From Anaerolineales bacterium (lineage in GTDB: Bacteria > Chloroflexota > Anaerolineae > 4572-78 > NAK82), in the NCBI GenBank assembly GCA_024643945.1, contig JAHELX010000235.1, positions 1 to 7,069 of the forward strand: a DNA stretch of 7,069 nucleotides. Reading direction: 5' to 3'. Shown in pieces: positions 1 to 5,895 of the stretch (position 1 is the first letter of the stretch; each line of letters begins with the position of its first letter). The translations under genes were made by a program, and so were the position numbers. The notes under the pieces were generated by a model. That model did no database searches. It had not been told where the DNA came from and saw only the letters and a program-made list of their open reading frames with translations.

Positions 1-287
1 AGTTGCTGTTTGCCCTCTATGCCGACCTGATCGTGGCCATGCCCAATGCCGGGCAAATCGATCTGGCCACTGAAGAGATTCTACGCCGCGAGATTCTGGC
101 CGGAACTTTGGGCCGTTACCCCAATTACCCGGCCGAGCAGCGAATCGCTCAGCTTCTTCAGGCCACGACACACCTGGTCGAGTCGAGGCCGGGTCAGGAA
201 ATGCGGGTTGTCGTGCTTCCCTACGGCGGCGTCGACTCGTTCGTGCTGGTAGACGATGCTGGCTTTCTGGCGGCCACTCGGCGATGA
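1..287 (+). CDS. C-terminal part of an unidentified protein (5' end outside the window)
   Basis: An open frame enters from the left edge and ends at TGA 285-287, giving about 94 visible residues. The first in-frame codon is a TTG at position 3, but it has no visible ribosome binding site, so I read this as a partial gene rather than a short complete one. The protein looks soluble: a helical stretch with many Leu/Ala/Glu (about residues 1-60 of the visible part) is followed by a beta-like segment, MRVVVLPYGGVDSFVLVDDA, and a short tail ending in ATRR. I see no membrane helix, cofactor motif or catalytic signature, and I do not recognise the family. The next gene starts about 130 bp further on, across a repeat-rich spacer, so an operon link is unclear. 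Coding is supported by bacterial-looking composition and an uninterrupted frame, not by homology. Confidence 0.6.
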   Translation, partial: LLFALYADLIVAMPNAGQIDLATEEILRREILAGTLGRYPNYPAEQRIAQLLQATTHLVESRPGQEMRVVVLPYGGVDSFVLVDDAGFLAATRR

Positions 288-376
288 CTGATGGCAGATG
301 GTTGATAGCCAAGGATGCCTGCCATGCATTACCAGCTATCAGTGCCAGCTATTGACCATCTGCTATCAGCTATCAG
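288..376. repeat. Degenerate heptamer repeat tract forming a 22-bp inverted repeat
   Basis: Starting directly after the upstream stop codon, bases 288-309 (heptads CTGATGG, CAGATGG, TTGATAG) are the inverse of 348-369, with 19 of 22 positions complementary. In plus-strand RNA all three exceptions become G:U pairs, so the 22-bp stem would be continuous around a 38-nt loop. The octamer GCTATCAG occurs at 335-342, 362-369 and 369-376. The unit is thus a degenerate 7-bp repeat (CTGATRG and its complement) present in both orientations. No T-tract follows the stem, so it is not a standard intrinsic terminator, although it could slow decay or stop readthrough. Confidence 0.7.
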
Positions 377-405
377 CCATTTATTATCGGCCCTTTGTCA
401 TCCAT

Positions 406-412
406 AAGGAGG
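406..412 (+). promoter_or_regulatory. Ribosome binding site AAGGAGG that fixes the start at 419
   Basis: A perfect AAGGAGG lies 6 nt before ATG 419. The frame is open further upstream to a TTG at 395, but the Shine-Dalgarno sequence would then fall inside the coding region. Translation should therefore begin at 419. Confidence 0.85.
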
Positions 413-418
413 CGCTTG

Positions 419-1147
419 ATGCTTAGCGATCAAATGGTGAATATCCTCCTCTTCATGGTTCTGATGATGGTCGTGCTGACCGTACTCATCTACGGCTTCA
501 TCTTTGCCACTTATAGCCCGGAGAAGCCGCTGGTGCTGGGCTTGACAGGCGCAAGCACGCCGGGCGCGCCGCCGACTTCGACGCCGACTAGCGTGGCCGC
601 TGTCTACCCCCCAACGTGGACGCCCATACCCACCCCTACCCCAGGCCCTACCTACACGCCAACCGAAACCCGTACTCCTACCCCTACTGCGACGTTCACC
701 GTCACACCGACACCGTTTCCTAGTCGCACGCCGACGCCTACAGATACACCGCCGCCTACCAAGACCTTTACGCCAGTACCCACTGCGACTCCTCTGCCTT
801 ACACAGTTACTTTTGACAATCACCAGAACTGTTATGACATTGGCATGTATGGTACGGTGACTGATTTCGAGGGATATCCCCAGGGGGGCGTCACCATCGA
901 ATATGGTGAGGAAGGCGTTGCCGGTAGCAGATTTACCACGACTACGGATGCTAACGGTAGATTTACCGCAGGTTTAATTGTAGGTAATAAAGATCTTGCT
1001 CAGAAACCGCACACCTGGTTTGTAAGAATCCTCCAGGATGGCAAGCCAGCCTCTGAAACTTTCAGGTGGCAATCCGACTCAATCGAAACTTGCGACAGCT
1101 CCCTTGCAGTGCAGGTCGAAGAAATCAACTTCCGGCGTCGCTATTAG
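419..1147 (+). CDS. Membrane-anchored protein with Pro/Thr-rich linker and C-terminal beta-type domain
   Basis: This 242-residue protein begins at ATG 419, set by the perfect AAGGAGG six bases upstream. Residues about 7-30 form one strongly hydrophobic helix. With no lipobox or clear cleavage site, it reads as an N-terminal anchor exposing the rest outside the cell. Residues about 47-126 are a low-complexity linker of repeated TPTPTP/TPT units, of a kind common in Chloroflexota surface proteins. Residues about 130-242 form a compact domain resembling carboxypeptidase-regulatory-like or Ig-like folds, with the pattern GTVTDFEGYPQGGV, then TTTDANGRF, then a WFVRILQDGKPAS strand. Two cysteines, C138 and C225, bracket this domain and could form a disulfide. 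The end is basic (FRRRY). The function is unknown; a role in cell-surface binding or as a structural module is inference. The KaiC-like gene starts 175 bp downstream on the same strand. Confidence 0.85.
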   Translation: MLSDQMVNILLFMVLMMVVLTVLIYGFIFATYSPEKPLVLGLTGASTPGAPPTSTPTSVAAVYPPTWTPIPTPTPGPTYTPTETRTPTPTATFTVTPTPFPSRTPTPTDTPPPTKTFTPVPTATPLPYTVTFDNHQNCYDIGMYGTVTDFEGYPQGGVTIEYGEEGVAGSRFTTTTDANGRFTAGLIVGNKDLAQKPHTWFVRILQDGKPASETFRWQSDSIETCDSSLAVQVEEINFRRRY

Positions 1148-1322
1148 TACCGCGAAAGAGCACCTTCGCTTTGCTCAGACCGCCTGGCTGATACCCTGTC
1201 AGGCTAATTATGATAAGGCAAAGATCACACCCACGAAGACTGAGTCTGGCTCATCAGAATTGCTTCGACCGGGCATTGGCAGCCAGATGCAATTGTCAAG
1301 GTTAGAAGAGGTAAATTGAACC

Positions 1323-2072
1323 ATGACACCTGTGAAGAAACGAAAGCGCTTGACGACTGGGATCCCCGGCCTGGACTCGATGTTGGGAGGTGGCCTGCTA
1401 GAAAGCTCAGCGGTGTTAGTAAGCGGCGCACCCGGTGTGGGTAAAACGACGCTCGGCTTACAATACCTGGTTACTGGCGCCAATCTCGGGCAACCCGGGT
1501 TGCTGGTAACCTTTGAAGAATTCCCCGTCACGTTGATACGAGACGCTAAGTCACTAGGCTGGGATCTGCGAGCCTTGGAGGCCGAAGGCAAACTACACTT
1601 GCTTTTTACCTCCCCCGAAGTCTTTGTTAAAAGCTTGCAATCCCCCGACAGTCCTCTGAGCGAAATAATCCGTGCCGTCGCTCCGCGGCGGGCGGTGTTA
1701 GATAGTATGGCACACTTCCAGCGGTTCACCTCGAACCGCGTGGAATTGCGCCATATCTACAACTCGCTGGTCAATGGACTCAAACGCGAGGGGATGACCA
1801 GCTTGCTCCTGGACGAAACTGCCTACCTGGTCGGATCTCAGCCTCGCTATCATATGGGTTCCCTGCCTTTCCTGGTTGATGCCATTGTGCTTATGCGCTA
1901 CGTGGAAGTAGACAGCGCTATGCAACGGGCGATCGCCGTCCTCAAAATACGGGGAAGCGCCCATGCCAGGGATATTCGCAGCTTCTCCATCGGGCAGGGT
2001 GGCATTCAGGTTGGCGAACCGTTCAGCGGTCGGGAGGGTATCCTCTCCGGTAGCCCCCATCGCGTGGCGTAG
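1323..2072 (+). CDS. Single-domain KaiC/RadA-like RecA-superfamily ATPase
   Basis: This 249-residue protein has one KaiC-type ATPase domain. The opening TTGIPGLDSMLGGGL (11-25) is the family signature. Walker A is GAPGVGKT (35-42); the paired glutamates in TFEE (E65, E66) match the catalytic pair of KaiC; Walker B is the hydrophobic strand ending in LDS (D127). The C-terminal part carries VDAIVLMRY, then VLKIRGSAH (K208, R210, H214), then a GGIQV strand, as in KaiC relatives. True clock KaiC has two such domains; this has one and no kaiA or kaiB nearby, so it is not a clock protein by this evidence. Such proteins often act in signalling or as regulatory ATPases, but the substrate is not evident here. 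ATG 1323 is the first start after an in-frame TGA at 1317-1319; AGAAGAGG at 1304-1311 is a slightly distant ribosome binding site. The gene converges on the acyl-CoA dehydrogenase gene. Confidence 0.9.
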   Translation: MTPVKKRKRLTTGIPGLDSMLGGGLLESSAVLVSGAPGVGKTTLGLQYLVTGANLGQPGLLVTFEEFPVTLIRDAKSLGWDLRALEAEGKLHLLFTSPEVFVKSLQSPDSPLSEIIRAVAPRRAVLDSMAHFQRFTSNRVELRHIYNSLVNGLKREGMTSLLLDETAYLVGSQPRYHMGSLPFLVDAIVLMRYVEVDSAMQRAIAVLKIRGSAHARDIRSFSIGQGGIQVGEPFSGREGILSGSPHRVA

Positions 2073-2080
2073 GGTTTACC

Positions 2081-3229
2081 TCAGTATTCCTCTAACACGC
2101 GACGACTGATGACCAATCGCTGCACTTCGCTGGTCCCTTCGCCGATAGTCATCAGACGTTGGTCGCGATAGATGCGCTCGACCGGGTATTCGGTGCTGTA
2201 GCCGTAGCCGCCGTGAATCTGGATGGCTTTGAAGGCGGTTCGCTCTGCGGCTTCCGAGGCAAACAGCTTGGCCATGGCTGCTTCTTTGCTAAAGGGCCGC
2301 CCTCGGTCTTTTAGCCAGGCAGCACGGTAGACCAGCGTGCGGGCTGCTTCGAGTTCCGTGGCCATGTCGGCGATCATCCATTGGATCGCCTGGTGTTCGG
2401 CAATGAGTTTACCAAAAGTGGCTCGCTCTTTTGCATAGCGTACTGCTTCTTCCAGCGCAGCCTGAGCCAACCCTACACTCAGCGCGCCGATGCCAATTCG
2501 GCCTCCGTCCAGGGTCATCATTGCCTGCTGAAAGCCTCGTCCCTCTTCACCCAACAGATTCTCCAATGGCACATGTACATCTTCGTAAGTGAGAGCATGA
2601 GTGGGCGAGCCACGCACGCCCATCTTCTTCTCCTTGGAGTGAACGGTCAGCCCCACCTGGTTGGTTTCGACCAGAAGCATACTCAGCCCTCGGTGCCCGG
2701 CCTGAGGATCTGTCCGGACTAAGGTGACGATAACCTCAGCCAGACTGGCGTTAGTAATCCAGGCTTTGCTGCCATTGATGATCCAGCTACCTCCTGCTCT
2801 GACTACGCTGGTCCGGACACCGCCGGCCAGGTCAGACCCGCCACCCGGTTCGGTGAGTGCCAGCGCCCCCAATATCTCGCCGCTCATCAAACGCGGAATC
2901 CAATGACGTTTCTGCGCCTCAGTGCCAAAGGCGACGATGGGCCACAACCCCAACCCATTGTGGGCGGCAATACTCAAGCCCGTACTGCCACAGGCCCGCC
3001 CAATCTCCTCTATGACGATGGCTGCGCTGATACTGTCTATGCCCGGCCCACCGTATTCTTCGGGCACCGGCAAGCCCAGTAGCCCCAGCGGTGCCATTTT
3101 CTTGATTGCCTCCATTGGCAGGTGGCCGCTCTCATCCGTCTCGGCGGCACGGGGCTTCAGCTCCTTCTCGGCGAAGTCGCGTGCCATCTGACGTACCATT
3201 TGTTGCTCTTCGTTGAGTTGGAAATCCAT
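2081..3229 (-). CDS. Acyl-CoA dehydrogenase (short-chain/butyryl-CoA type)
   Basis: This 382-residue flavoprotein has the full length and domain order of the family: N-terminal helical domain (about 1-118), middle beta domain (about 121-225), C-terminal helical domain (about 230-382). It should oxidise an acyl-CoA to the trans-2-enoyl-CoA, passing electrons from FAD to electron-transfer flavoprotein, in fatty-acid or branched-chain amino-acid breakdown. Visible landmarks are ALTEPGGGSD (124-133) and the AWITN segment (156-160) for FAD binding, RATFGKLIAEHQAIQ (269-283), and QIHGGYGYSTEYPVER (337-352) followed by RIYRD. The catalytic base is predicted to be E364 in IGEGTSE, the position used by short-chain enzymes. 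Chain length cannot be fixed from sequence. The start is firm: AAAGGAGG (complement of 3235-3242) lies 5 nt before the ATG. It follows the deazaflavin-type gene by 63 bp on the same strand, probably sharing its promoter. No electron-transfer flavoprotein genes are in the window. Confidence 0.95.
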   Translation of the reverse strand: MDFQLNEEQQMVRQMARDFAEKELKPRAAETDESGHLPMEAIKKMAPLGLLGLPVPEEYGGPGIDSISAAIVIEEIGRACGSTGLSIAAHNGLGLWPIVAFGTEAQKRHWIPRLMSGEILGALALTEPGGGSDLAGGVRTSVVRAGGSWIINGSKAWITNASLAEVIVTLVRTDPQAGHRGLSMLLVETNQVGLTVHSKEKKMGVRGSPTHALTYEDVHVPLENLLGEEGRGFQQAMMTLDGGRIGIGALSVGLAQAALEEAVRYAKERATFGKLIAEHQAIQWMIADMATELEAARTLVYRAAWLKDRGRPFSKEAAMAKLFASEAAERTAFKAIQIHGGYGYSTEYPVERIYRDQRLMTIGEGTSEVQRLVISRRVLEEY

Positions 3230-3285
3230 TTTAGCCTCCTTTGGCAGTCAATTCACAAAACGGCAAGTCAGTGAAACGAGGACTT

Positions 3286-3301
3286 CATTGCCTCATTGCC
3301 T
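3286..3301. repeat. Tandem 8-bp repeat (CATTGCCT twice) across a stop codon
   Basis: CATTGCCT occurs at 3286-3293 and again at 3294-3301 with no gap. On the minus strand the junction contains the TGA stop (3293-3295) of the nitroreductase-family gene. Removing one unit would still leave a TGA, so the repeat does not change the protein end. Confidence 0.6.
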
Positions 3302-3880
3302 CGCTCCTTGATTTCTTATGCGACGACGCATCCATCGCCACCCCAGCAATGCAGCCGCCGCCAACGGCCAGACCCATGCCATATCCCCTGGACCATCGGG
3401 ACCGCTTAGCTCTCGCTCGACGCGGATGCGTATTACCGGCTGGCCGGCACCAACTTCTCGCAGCGCATCGTTCGAGATGGTCGAAGGATCAATACCGAGG
3501 AAGGTTTTGGCAGCAAAGCCGCTGTTAATCAAGATCAGGCGATAGATAGGAAGCCACTCGGCGCGATCGGTGACTTCTTCTGCCTCGCCGGCCCACCAAT
3601 GCTTGCCTAGCCACACCTCCACCTGGGGGGTGGCCTTCAGGTTGTAATACCAGTCCGACGTTTTGCCGAAGGCCGTCGTGCAGTAGATGTCACCATCCAC
3701 CATAGCGTAGTTGACAGGTGTGCGCCGCTTGCGCCCCGACTTGCGGCCGATGGTTGTCAGCACCATGATGTAGCCAGTCTGGGGATTGCTAATGTAGGGC
3801 CCCAAGCCCAGTCGGTGAAGCACAATCATTGCTTTGTTGAGCCCTTTGAAGCTACTCGGTGTTGCGGTGAATTTTGCCAT
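3293..3880 (-). CDS. Deazaflavin (F420)-dependent nitroreductase-family oxidoreductase with C-terminal membrane helix
   Basis: This 195-residue protein carries the signature of the deazaflavin-dependent nitroreductase (Ddn-like) family: LTTIGRKSGRKRRTPVNY (41-58), a strand with CTTAFGKTSDWYYNL (67-81), then KATPQVEVWLGK (82-93). Members have a split-barrel fold and use reduced F420, or in some cases flavin or haem. The physiological substrate here cannot be read from sequence, and nitroreductase is only a family name. The known core is roughly 130-150 residues. This one adds a C-terminal extension with a hydrophobic helix at about 167-182 followed by WRWMRRRIRNQ, suggesting a tail anchor with its basic end in the cytoplasm. 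The start is supported by AGAGGA (complement of 3885-3890), a few bases before the ATG, and by a well-placed promoter at 3922-3950. It is the first gene of a probable two-gene unit with the acyl-CoA dehydrogenase. Confidence 0.88.
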   Translation of the reverse strand: MAKFTATPSSFKGLNKAMIVLHRLGLGPYISNPQTGYIMVLTTIGRKSGRKRRTPVNYAMVDGDIYCTTAFGKTSDWYYNLKATPQVEVWLGKHWWAGEAEEVTDRAEWLPIYRLILINSGFAAKTFLGIDPSTISNDALREVGAGQPVIRIRVERELSGPDGPGDMAWVWPLAAAALLGWRWMRRRIRNQGARQ

Positions 3881-3921
3881 GATGTCCTCTCTTCATTGTG
3901 ATGGATAGCAGGCTGAAATGC

Positions 3922-3950
3922 AGTATATGACAGGCAAATGCCAATGTCAA
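3922..3950 (-). promoter_or_regulatory. Near-consensus housekeeping (sigma-70 type) promoter
   Basis: On the minus strand an exact TTGACA (complement of 3945-3950) is followed, after exactly 17 bp, by TATACT (complement of 3922-3927), which matches TATAAT at five of six positions. Transcription would start near 3915, giving a leader of roughly 35 nt before the nitroreductase-family ATG. It points away from the sigma factor gene, so the two units are divergent. Confidence 0.7.
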
Positions 3951-3980
3951 GCAAAACAGCAGTTCCATGATCAGGGACAT

Positions 3981-4009
3981 TTGCTTCGTTGAGTGATTAG
4001 GTCCATAAT
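3981..4009 (+). promoter_or_regulatory. Weak candidate promoter for the sigma factor gene
   Basis: TTGCTT (3981-3986) and CATAAT (4004-4009) are separated by 17 bp. The -10 matches five of six bases, the -35 only three. It would leave a leader of about 55 nt. ECF genes are often self-activated from non-housekeeping promoters, so this is only a candidate. Confidence 0.3.
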
Positions 4010-4069
4010 ATCTGGTACAAGTATTCGTTCTTAATGCATAGCAGGTTCGGTTCTACAATAGGACTCTGA

Positions 4070-4645
4070 GTGAACTATTCAGCGCTAGACGACGAGACCC
4101 TCATCAAGTTGATCGTCCGCTCTCACGCAGACGCCTTGAGTGAATTATACGACAGGTATAGCCGCTTGGCCTTCAGCCTCGCCCTGAATTTAGTTGGGGA
4201 TCATGCTACGGCTGAAGAAATTACGCTGGACGTTTTCCTTCGTGTTTGGGAAAAGGCCGGCACATATCGCCCCGGTCAGGCTAAGGTGAGTACCTGGCTG
4301 ACCAGCATCACTCGCTATCGCGCCATTGACGTGCTGCGCCGGAGAGGATCGCGTCCGGAACAGCATAGCGTGAGCTGGGTCGAGGTATCACCCGACGCTA
4401 TGCTCAGTGCCGATGGTTTGGAAGAGACGGCGGAACTCGCTATGCAGCGCCAACGTGTGCGCGCTGCAATTGCTGAATTGCCCCCCGATCAGAAGCAGGC
4501 CCTCGCCCTGGCGTATTTCAAAGGGTACACGCACCGTCAGATTGCTGAAGCCTTGGACCAGCCTCTGGGCACGGTCAAGACGAGGATACGCCTGGCGATG
4601 CAAAAGCTGCGCCAGATGTTGCAGGACGAACAGATTGTGGCCTGA
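4070..4645 (+). CDS. ECF-type RNA polymerase sigma factor
   Basis: This 191-residue protein has the two-domain layout of ECF sigma factors. Region 2 spans about residues 24-92 (ALSELYDRYSRLAFSLA, then AEEITLDVFLRVWEKAGTY, then STWLTSITRYRAIDVLRRR) and binds core polymerase and the -10 element. An acidic linker (about 95-122) leads to region 4 at about 124-182, with the helix-turn-helix YTHRQIAEALDQPLGTVKTR that reads the -35. The ELPPDQKQALALAYF stretch is typical. The start is GTG 4070: an in-frame TGA sits immediately upstream at 4067-4069, and the N-terminus then fits the family. The ribosome binding site is poor (AGGA near 4060-4063). The anti-sigma gene begins 66 bp downstream, so the factor should be held inactive at the membrane until a signal arrives. 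The pairing resembles SigK-RskA, but the exact ECF group is not assigned. Confidence 0.93.
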   Translation: MNYSALDDETLIKLIVRSHADALSELYDRYSRLAFSLALNLVGDHATAEEITLDVFLRVWEKAGTYRPGQAKVSTWLTSITRYRAIDVLRRRGSRPEQHSVSWVEVSPDAMLSADGLEETAELAMQRQRVRAAIAELPPDQKQALALAYFKGYTHRQIAEALDQPLGTVKTRIRLAMQKLRQMLQDEQIVA

Positions 4646-4652
4646 CAAATCT

Positions 4653-4676
4653 AAGGAGCATCTGATTGCGTATAAT
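4653..4676 (+). promoter_or_regulatory. Orphan ribosome-binding-like AAGGAG and perfect TATAAT between sigma and anti-sigma genes
   Basis: AAGGAG at 4653-4658 stands 7 nt before a TTG at 4666, which opens a frame of about 43 codons overlapping the anti-sigma gene out of frame; nothing else supports that frame. TATAAT at 4671-4676 matches the -10 consensus fully, but no good -35 lies 16-18 bp upstream (CTGACA at 4642-4647 is 23 bp away). An internal promoter giving extra anti-sigma is possible, not shown. Confidence 0.25.
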
Positions 4677-4699
4677 ATTACAAGAGGTGTTCAATTCTC

Positions 4700-4705
4700 A
4701 AGGTG
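4700..4705 (+). promoter_or_regulatory. Ribosome binding site AAGGTG favouring the ATG at 4712
   Basis: AAGGTG lies 6 nt before ATG 4712. An upstream in-frame GTG at 4703 overlaps this site and has its own AAGAGGTG only at a long spacing of 13 nt. ATG 4712 is therefore the better start. Confidence 0.55.
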
Positions 4706-4711
4706 CATCGA

Positions 4712-5440
4712 ATGTCTACCAATATCCACGTCTTCGACTTGTTACCAGCCTACACACTAGATTGCCTGGACGAAGAGGAGCTCGTTCGGGTTTCTGAGCA
4801 CCTGGCGGTTTGCGCTGAATGCCGCGCCGAGTTACGTTCCTACCAGGCTGTCACCGACCAGTTAGCTCTGGCCGTGCCTCAGGCTCCCCCGCCAACCCGG
4901 TTGAAGCGCCAGCTCACGGATCGCATTCAGCCCTCGCATCCAACGCCGAGCTCCCAGCCCGGGTCATCGTGGTGGCAGCGGTGGACAAATTTGATGCAGC
5001 GCACGACGCCTGTTTGGGGATTGGTCAGTTTGTTCCTCATCTTGGTGCTGGCGGTTGGTAACCTGTTGTTATGGCAGCGGGTCAATCAGGTAGAGACCAC
5101 CACTCACGCCCAGGCAATGCGGACGGTTACCCTCAGCGGTACCCAAGCAGTGCCAGGTGCCGCTGGTCTCATCATCATCAGCCTCGATGGTCGGCACGGA
5201 ACACTGGTTGTAGACGACCTGCCTCGTCTCGATCCAGAGCAGCAATATCAGCTCTGGTTGATCCAGGATGGACAGCGGACCAGTGGCGCCGTATTCTCTG
5301 TCAGCCAGGATGGCTATGGCTCGGTATGGGTTTCATCCCCACAACCTCTCTCAAGCTATTCGGCCTTCGGCATCACTATCGAGCCGGCGGGTGGTAGTCT
5401 TGGCCCTACCGGCGATAAAGTGCTGGGCGGCACTCTCTAA
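4712..5440 (+). CDS. RskA-type membrane anti-sigma factor with zinc-finger N-terminus
   Basis: This 242-residue protein should bind the upstream sigma factor and release it on an envelope signal. The cytoplasmic N-terminus (about 6-55) is an anti-sigma domain with the HxxxCxxC zinc-type motif HLAVCAEC (H30, C34, C37) after an LPAYTLDCLDEEEL helix. A Pro-rich linker (about 56-85) leads to one membrane helix at about 101-121 (VWGLVSLFLILVLAVGNLLL). Residues about 137-242 form the extracytoplasmic RskA C-terminal domain, recognisable from LVVDDLPRLDPEQQYQLWLI, then SGAVFSV, then ITIEPAGGSLGPTGDKVL. Family members are cleaved in turn by proteases during signalling; no protease gene is nearby. I chose ATG 4712 over GTG 4703 because AAGGTG is well spaced for it. 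It lies 66 bp after the sigma gene on the same strand. Confidence 0.92.
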   Translation: MSTNIHVFDLLPAYTLDCLDEEELVRVSEHLAVCAECRAELRSYQAVTDQLALAVPQAPPPTRLKRQLTDRIQPSHPTPSSQPGSSWWQRWTNLMQRTTPVWGLVSLFLILVLAVGNLLLWQRVNQVETTTHAQAMRTVTLSGTQAVPGAAGLIIISLDGRHGTLVVDDLPRLDPEQQYQLWLIQDGQRTSGAVFSVSQDGYGSVWVSSPQPLSSYSAFGITIEPAGGSLGPTGDKVLGGTL

Positions 5441-5489
5441 GGCTTTCCCCAAGTACTATCCTGACAATTCCTCCTCACTTATTCATTCC

Positions 5490-5585
5490 AGATCTAGATC
5501 TTTAGATCTTTTATCAGTAAATAAGATCAATTGGATCCGAAATAGATTTAAATGCGTATCTATTCATGATCGCCGCTAATCGATC
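5490..5585. repeat. AT-rich island with clustered GATC sites and AGATCT repeats
   Basis: GATC occurs at 5491, 5497, 5505, 5525, 5534, 5568 and 5582: seven sites in 95 bp where chance gives fewer than one. AGATCT occurs three times (5490-5495, 5496-5501, 5504-5509), the first two forming a 12-bp perfect palindrome. TGATCG (5567-5572) and CGATCA (5581-5586) form a 6-bp stem around 8 nt. The octamer palindrome ATTTAAAT is at 5546-5553, and CGTATCTA recurs at 5555-5562 and 5603-5610. AGATC-TTTA-GATCT followed by TTTAT (5504-5514 and before) could act as a weak terminator for the anti-sigma transcript. No open frame here looks coding. Confidence 0.6.
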
Positions 5586-5635
5586 AAGGGATGCTGATAG
5601 TCCGTATCTAATCGTGGCTAGCCGAAGGGGGGTGA

Positions 5636-5824
5636 GGCCAACAAGAGGGAGGAAGCTTCAGCTTTACCTTTGAGAAGCCGGGAACCTACGAGTACTACTG
5701 CCGCATTCACAATGGCATGCATGGCACAGTGATTGTACAGGAGCCGGCCGGGCAGAAGACCGCGCCCAAACAGGCAGAACCGTCACAACCCACTTCGCAG
5801 CGATCAAACTACGACGGTTACTAG
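5636..5824 (+). pseudogene. C-terminal remnant of a cupredoxin (blue copper protein) gene
   Basis: From 5636 to the TAG at 5822-5824 the frame reads a typical cupredoxin ending: GGSFSFTFEKPGTYEYYC, then RIHNGMHGTVIVQ. The copper-loop ligands are all there as C-x2-H-x2-M (Cys codon 5699-5701, His 5708-5710, Met 5717-5719), a spacing like that of amicyanin. A Gln/Pro/Ser-rich tail of 28 residues follows. What is missing is the front: an in-frame TGA lies at 5633-5635, no start codon precedes the ligands, and the first ligand His with its N-terminal strands is not found in any frame. Just before the break, bases 5640-5645 read Asn-Lys in another frame, which would fit the usual NKGGSF wording if two bases (AG at 5646-5647) were extra; this suggests a frameshift as well as a deletion. 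The intact cupredoxin downstream aligns with it from the equivalent of GDTFSHTF, so the two are related but not recent duplicates. Confidence 0.75.
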
Positions 5825-5895
5825 TACATCTTGGGTTGCACCGCTTGGCCGAGTAGTTACGTGACACCTTCACTCTCTTTGACTGGAGACAAGCA

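Noticed and set aside
398..823. 141-codon minus-strand open frame opposite the Pro/Thr linker
   Set aside because: The product is dominated by Arg runs, the expected antisense reading of Pro/Thr codons.
1182..1204. Terminator-like GCCTG...CAGGC pairing after the linker protein gene
   Set aside because: Only 5 bp of stem around a 13-nt loop and no T-tract.
1185..1214. Possible promoter for the KaiC-like gene (TATGAT at 1209-1214 with TGGCTG upstream)
   Set aside because: The -35 match is poor, and the -10 alone is not enough in a moderately AT-rich spacer.
1038..1319. 93-codon plus-strand frame overlapping the end of the linker protein and the gap before the KaiC-like gene
   Set aside because: It starts deep inside another gene in a different frame, lacks a ribosome binding site and has no domain-like pattern. 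I see nothing else coding in 1148-1322.
4666..4797. About 43-codon frame from TTG 4666 with AAGGAG upstream
   Set aside because: Mostly overlaps the anti-sigma gene out of frame, and the residues beyond the overlap show no pattern; kept only as an observation on the orphan ribosome-binding sequence.
5452..5660. Many common 6-bp restriction sites in a row (AGATCT, TCTAGA, GGATCC, ATTTAAAT, ATCGAT, GCTAGC, AAGCTT), suggesting a vector polylinker
   Set aside because: The sites are spread over about 200 bp with natural-looking sequence between them and match no polylinker order I know; most come from the GATC and AT enrichment. A vector-contamination screen would settle it.
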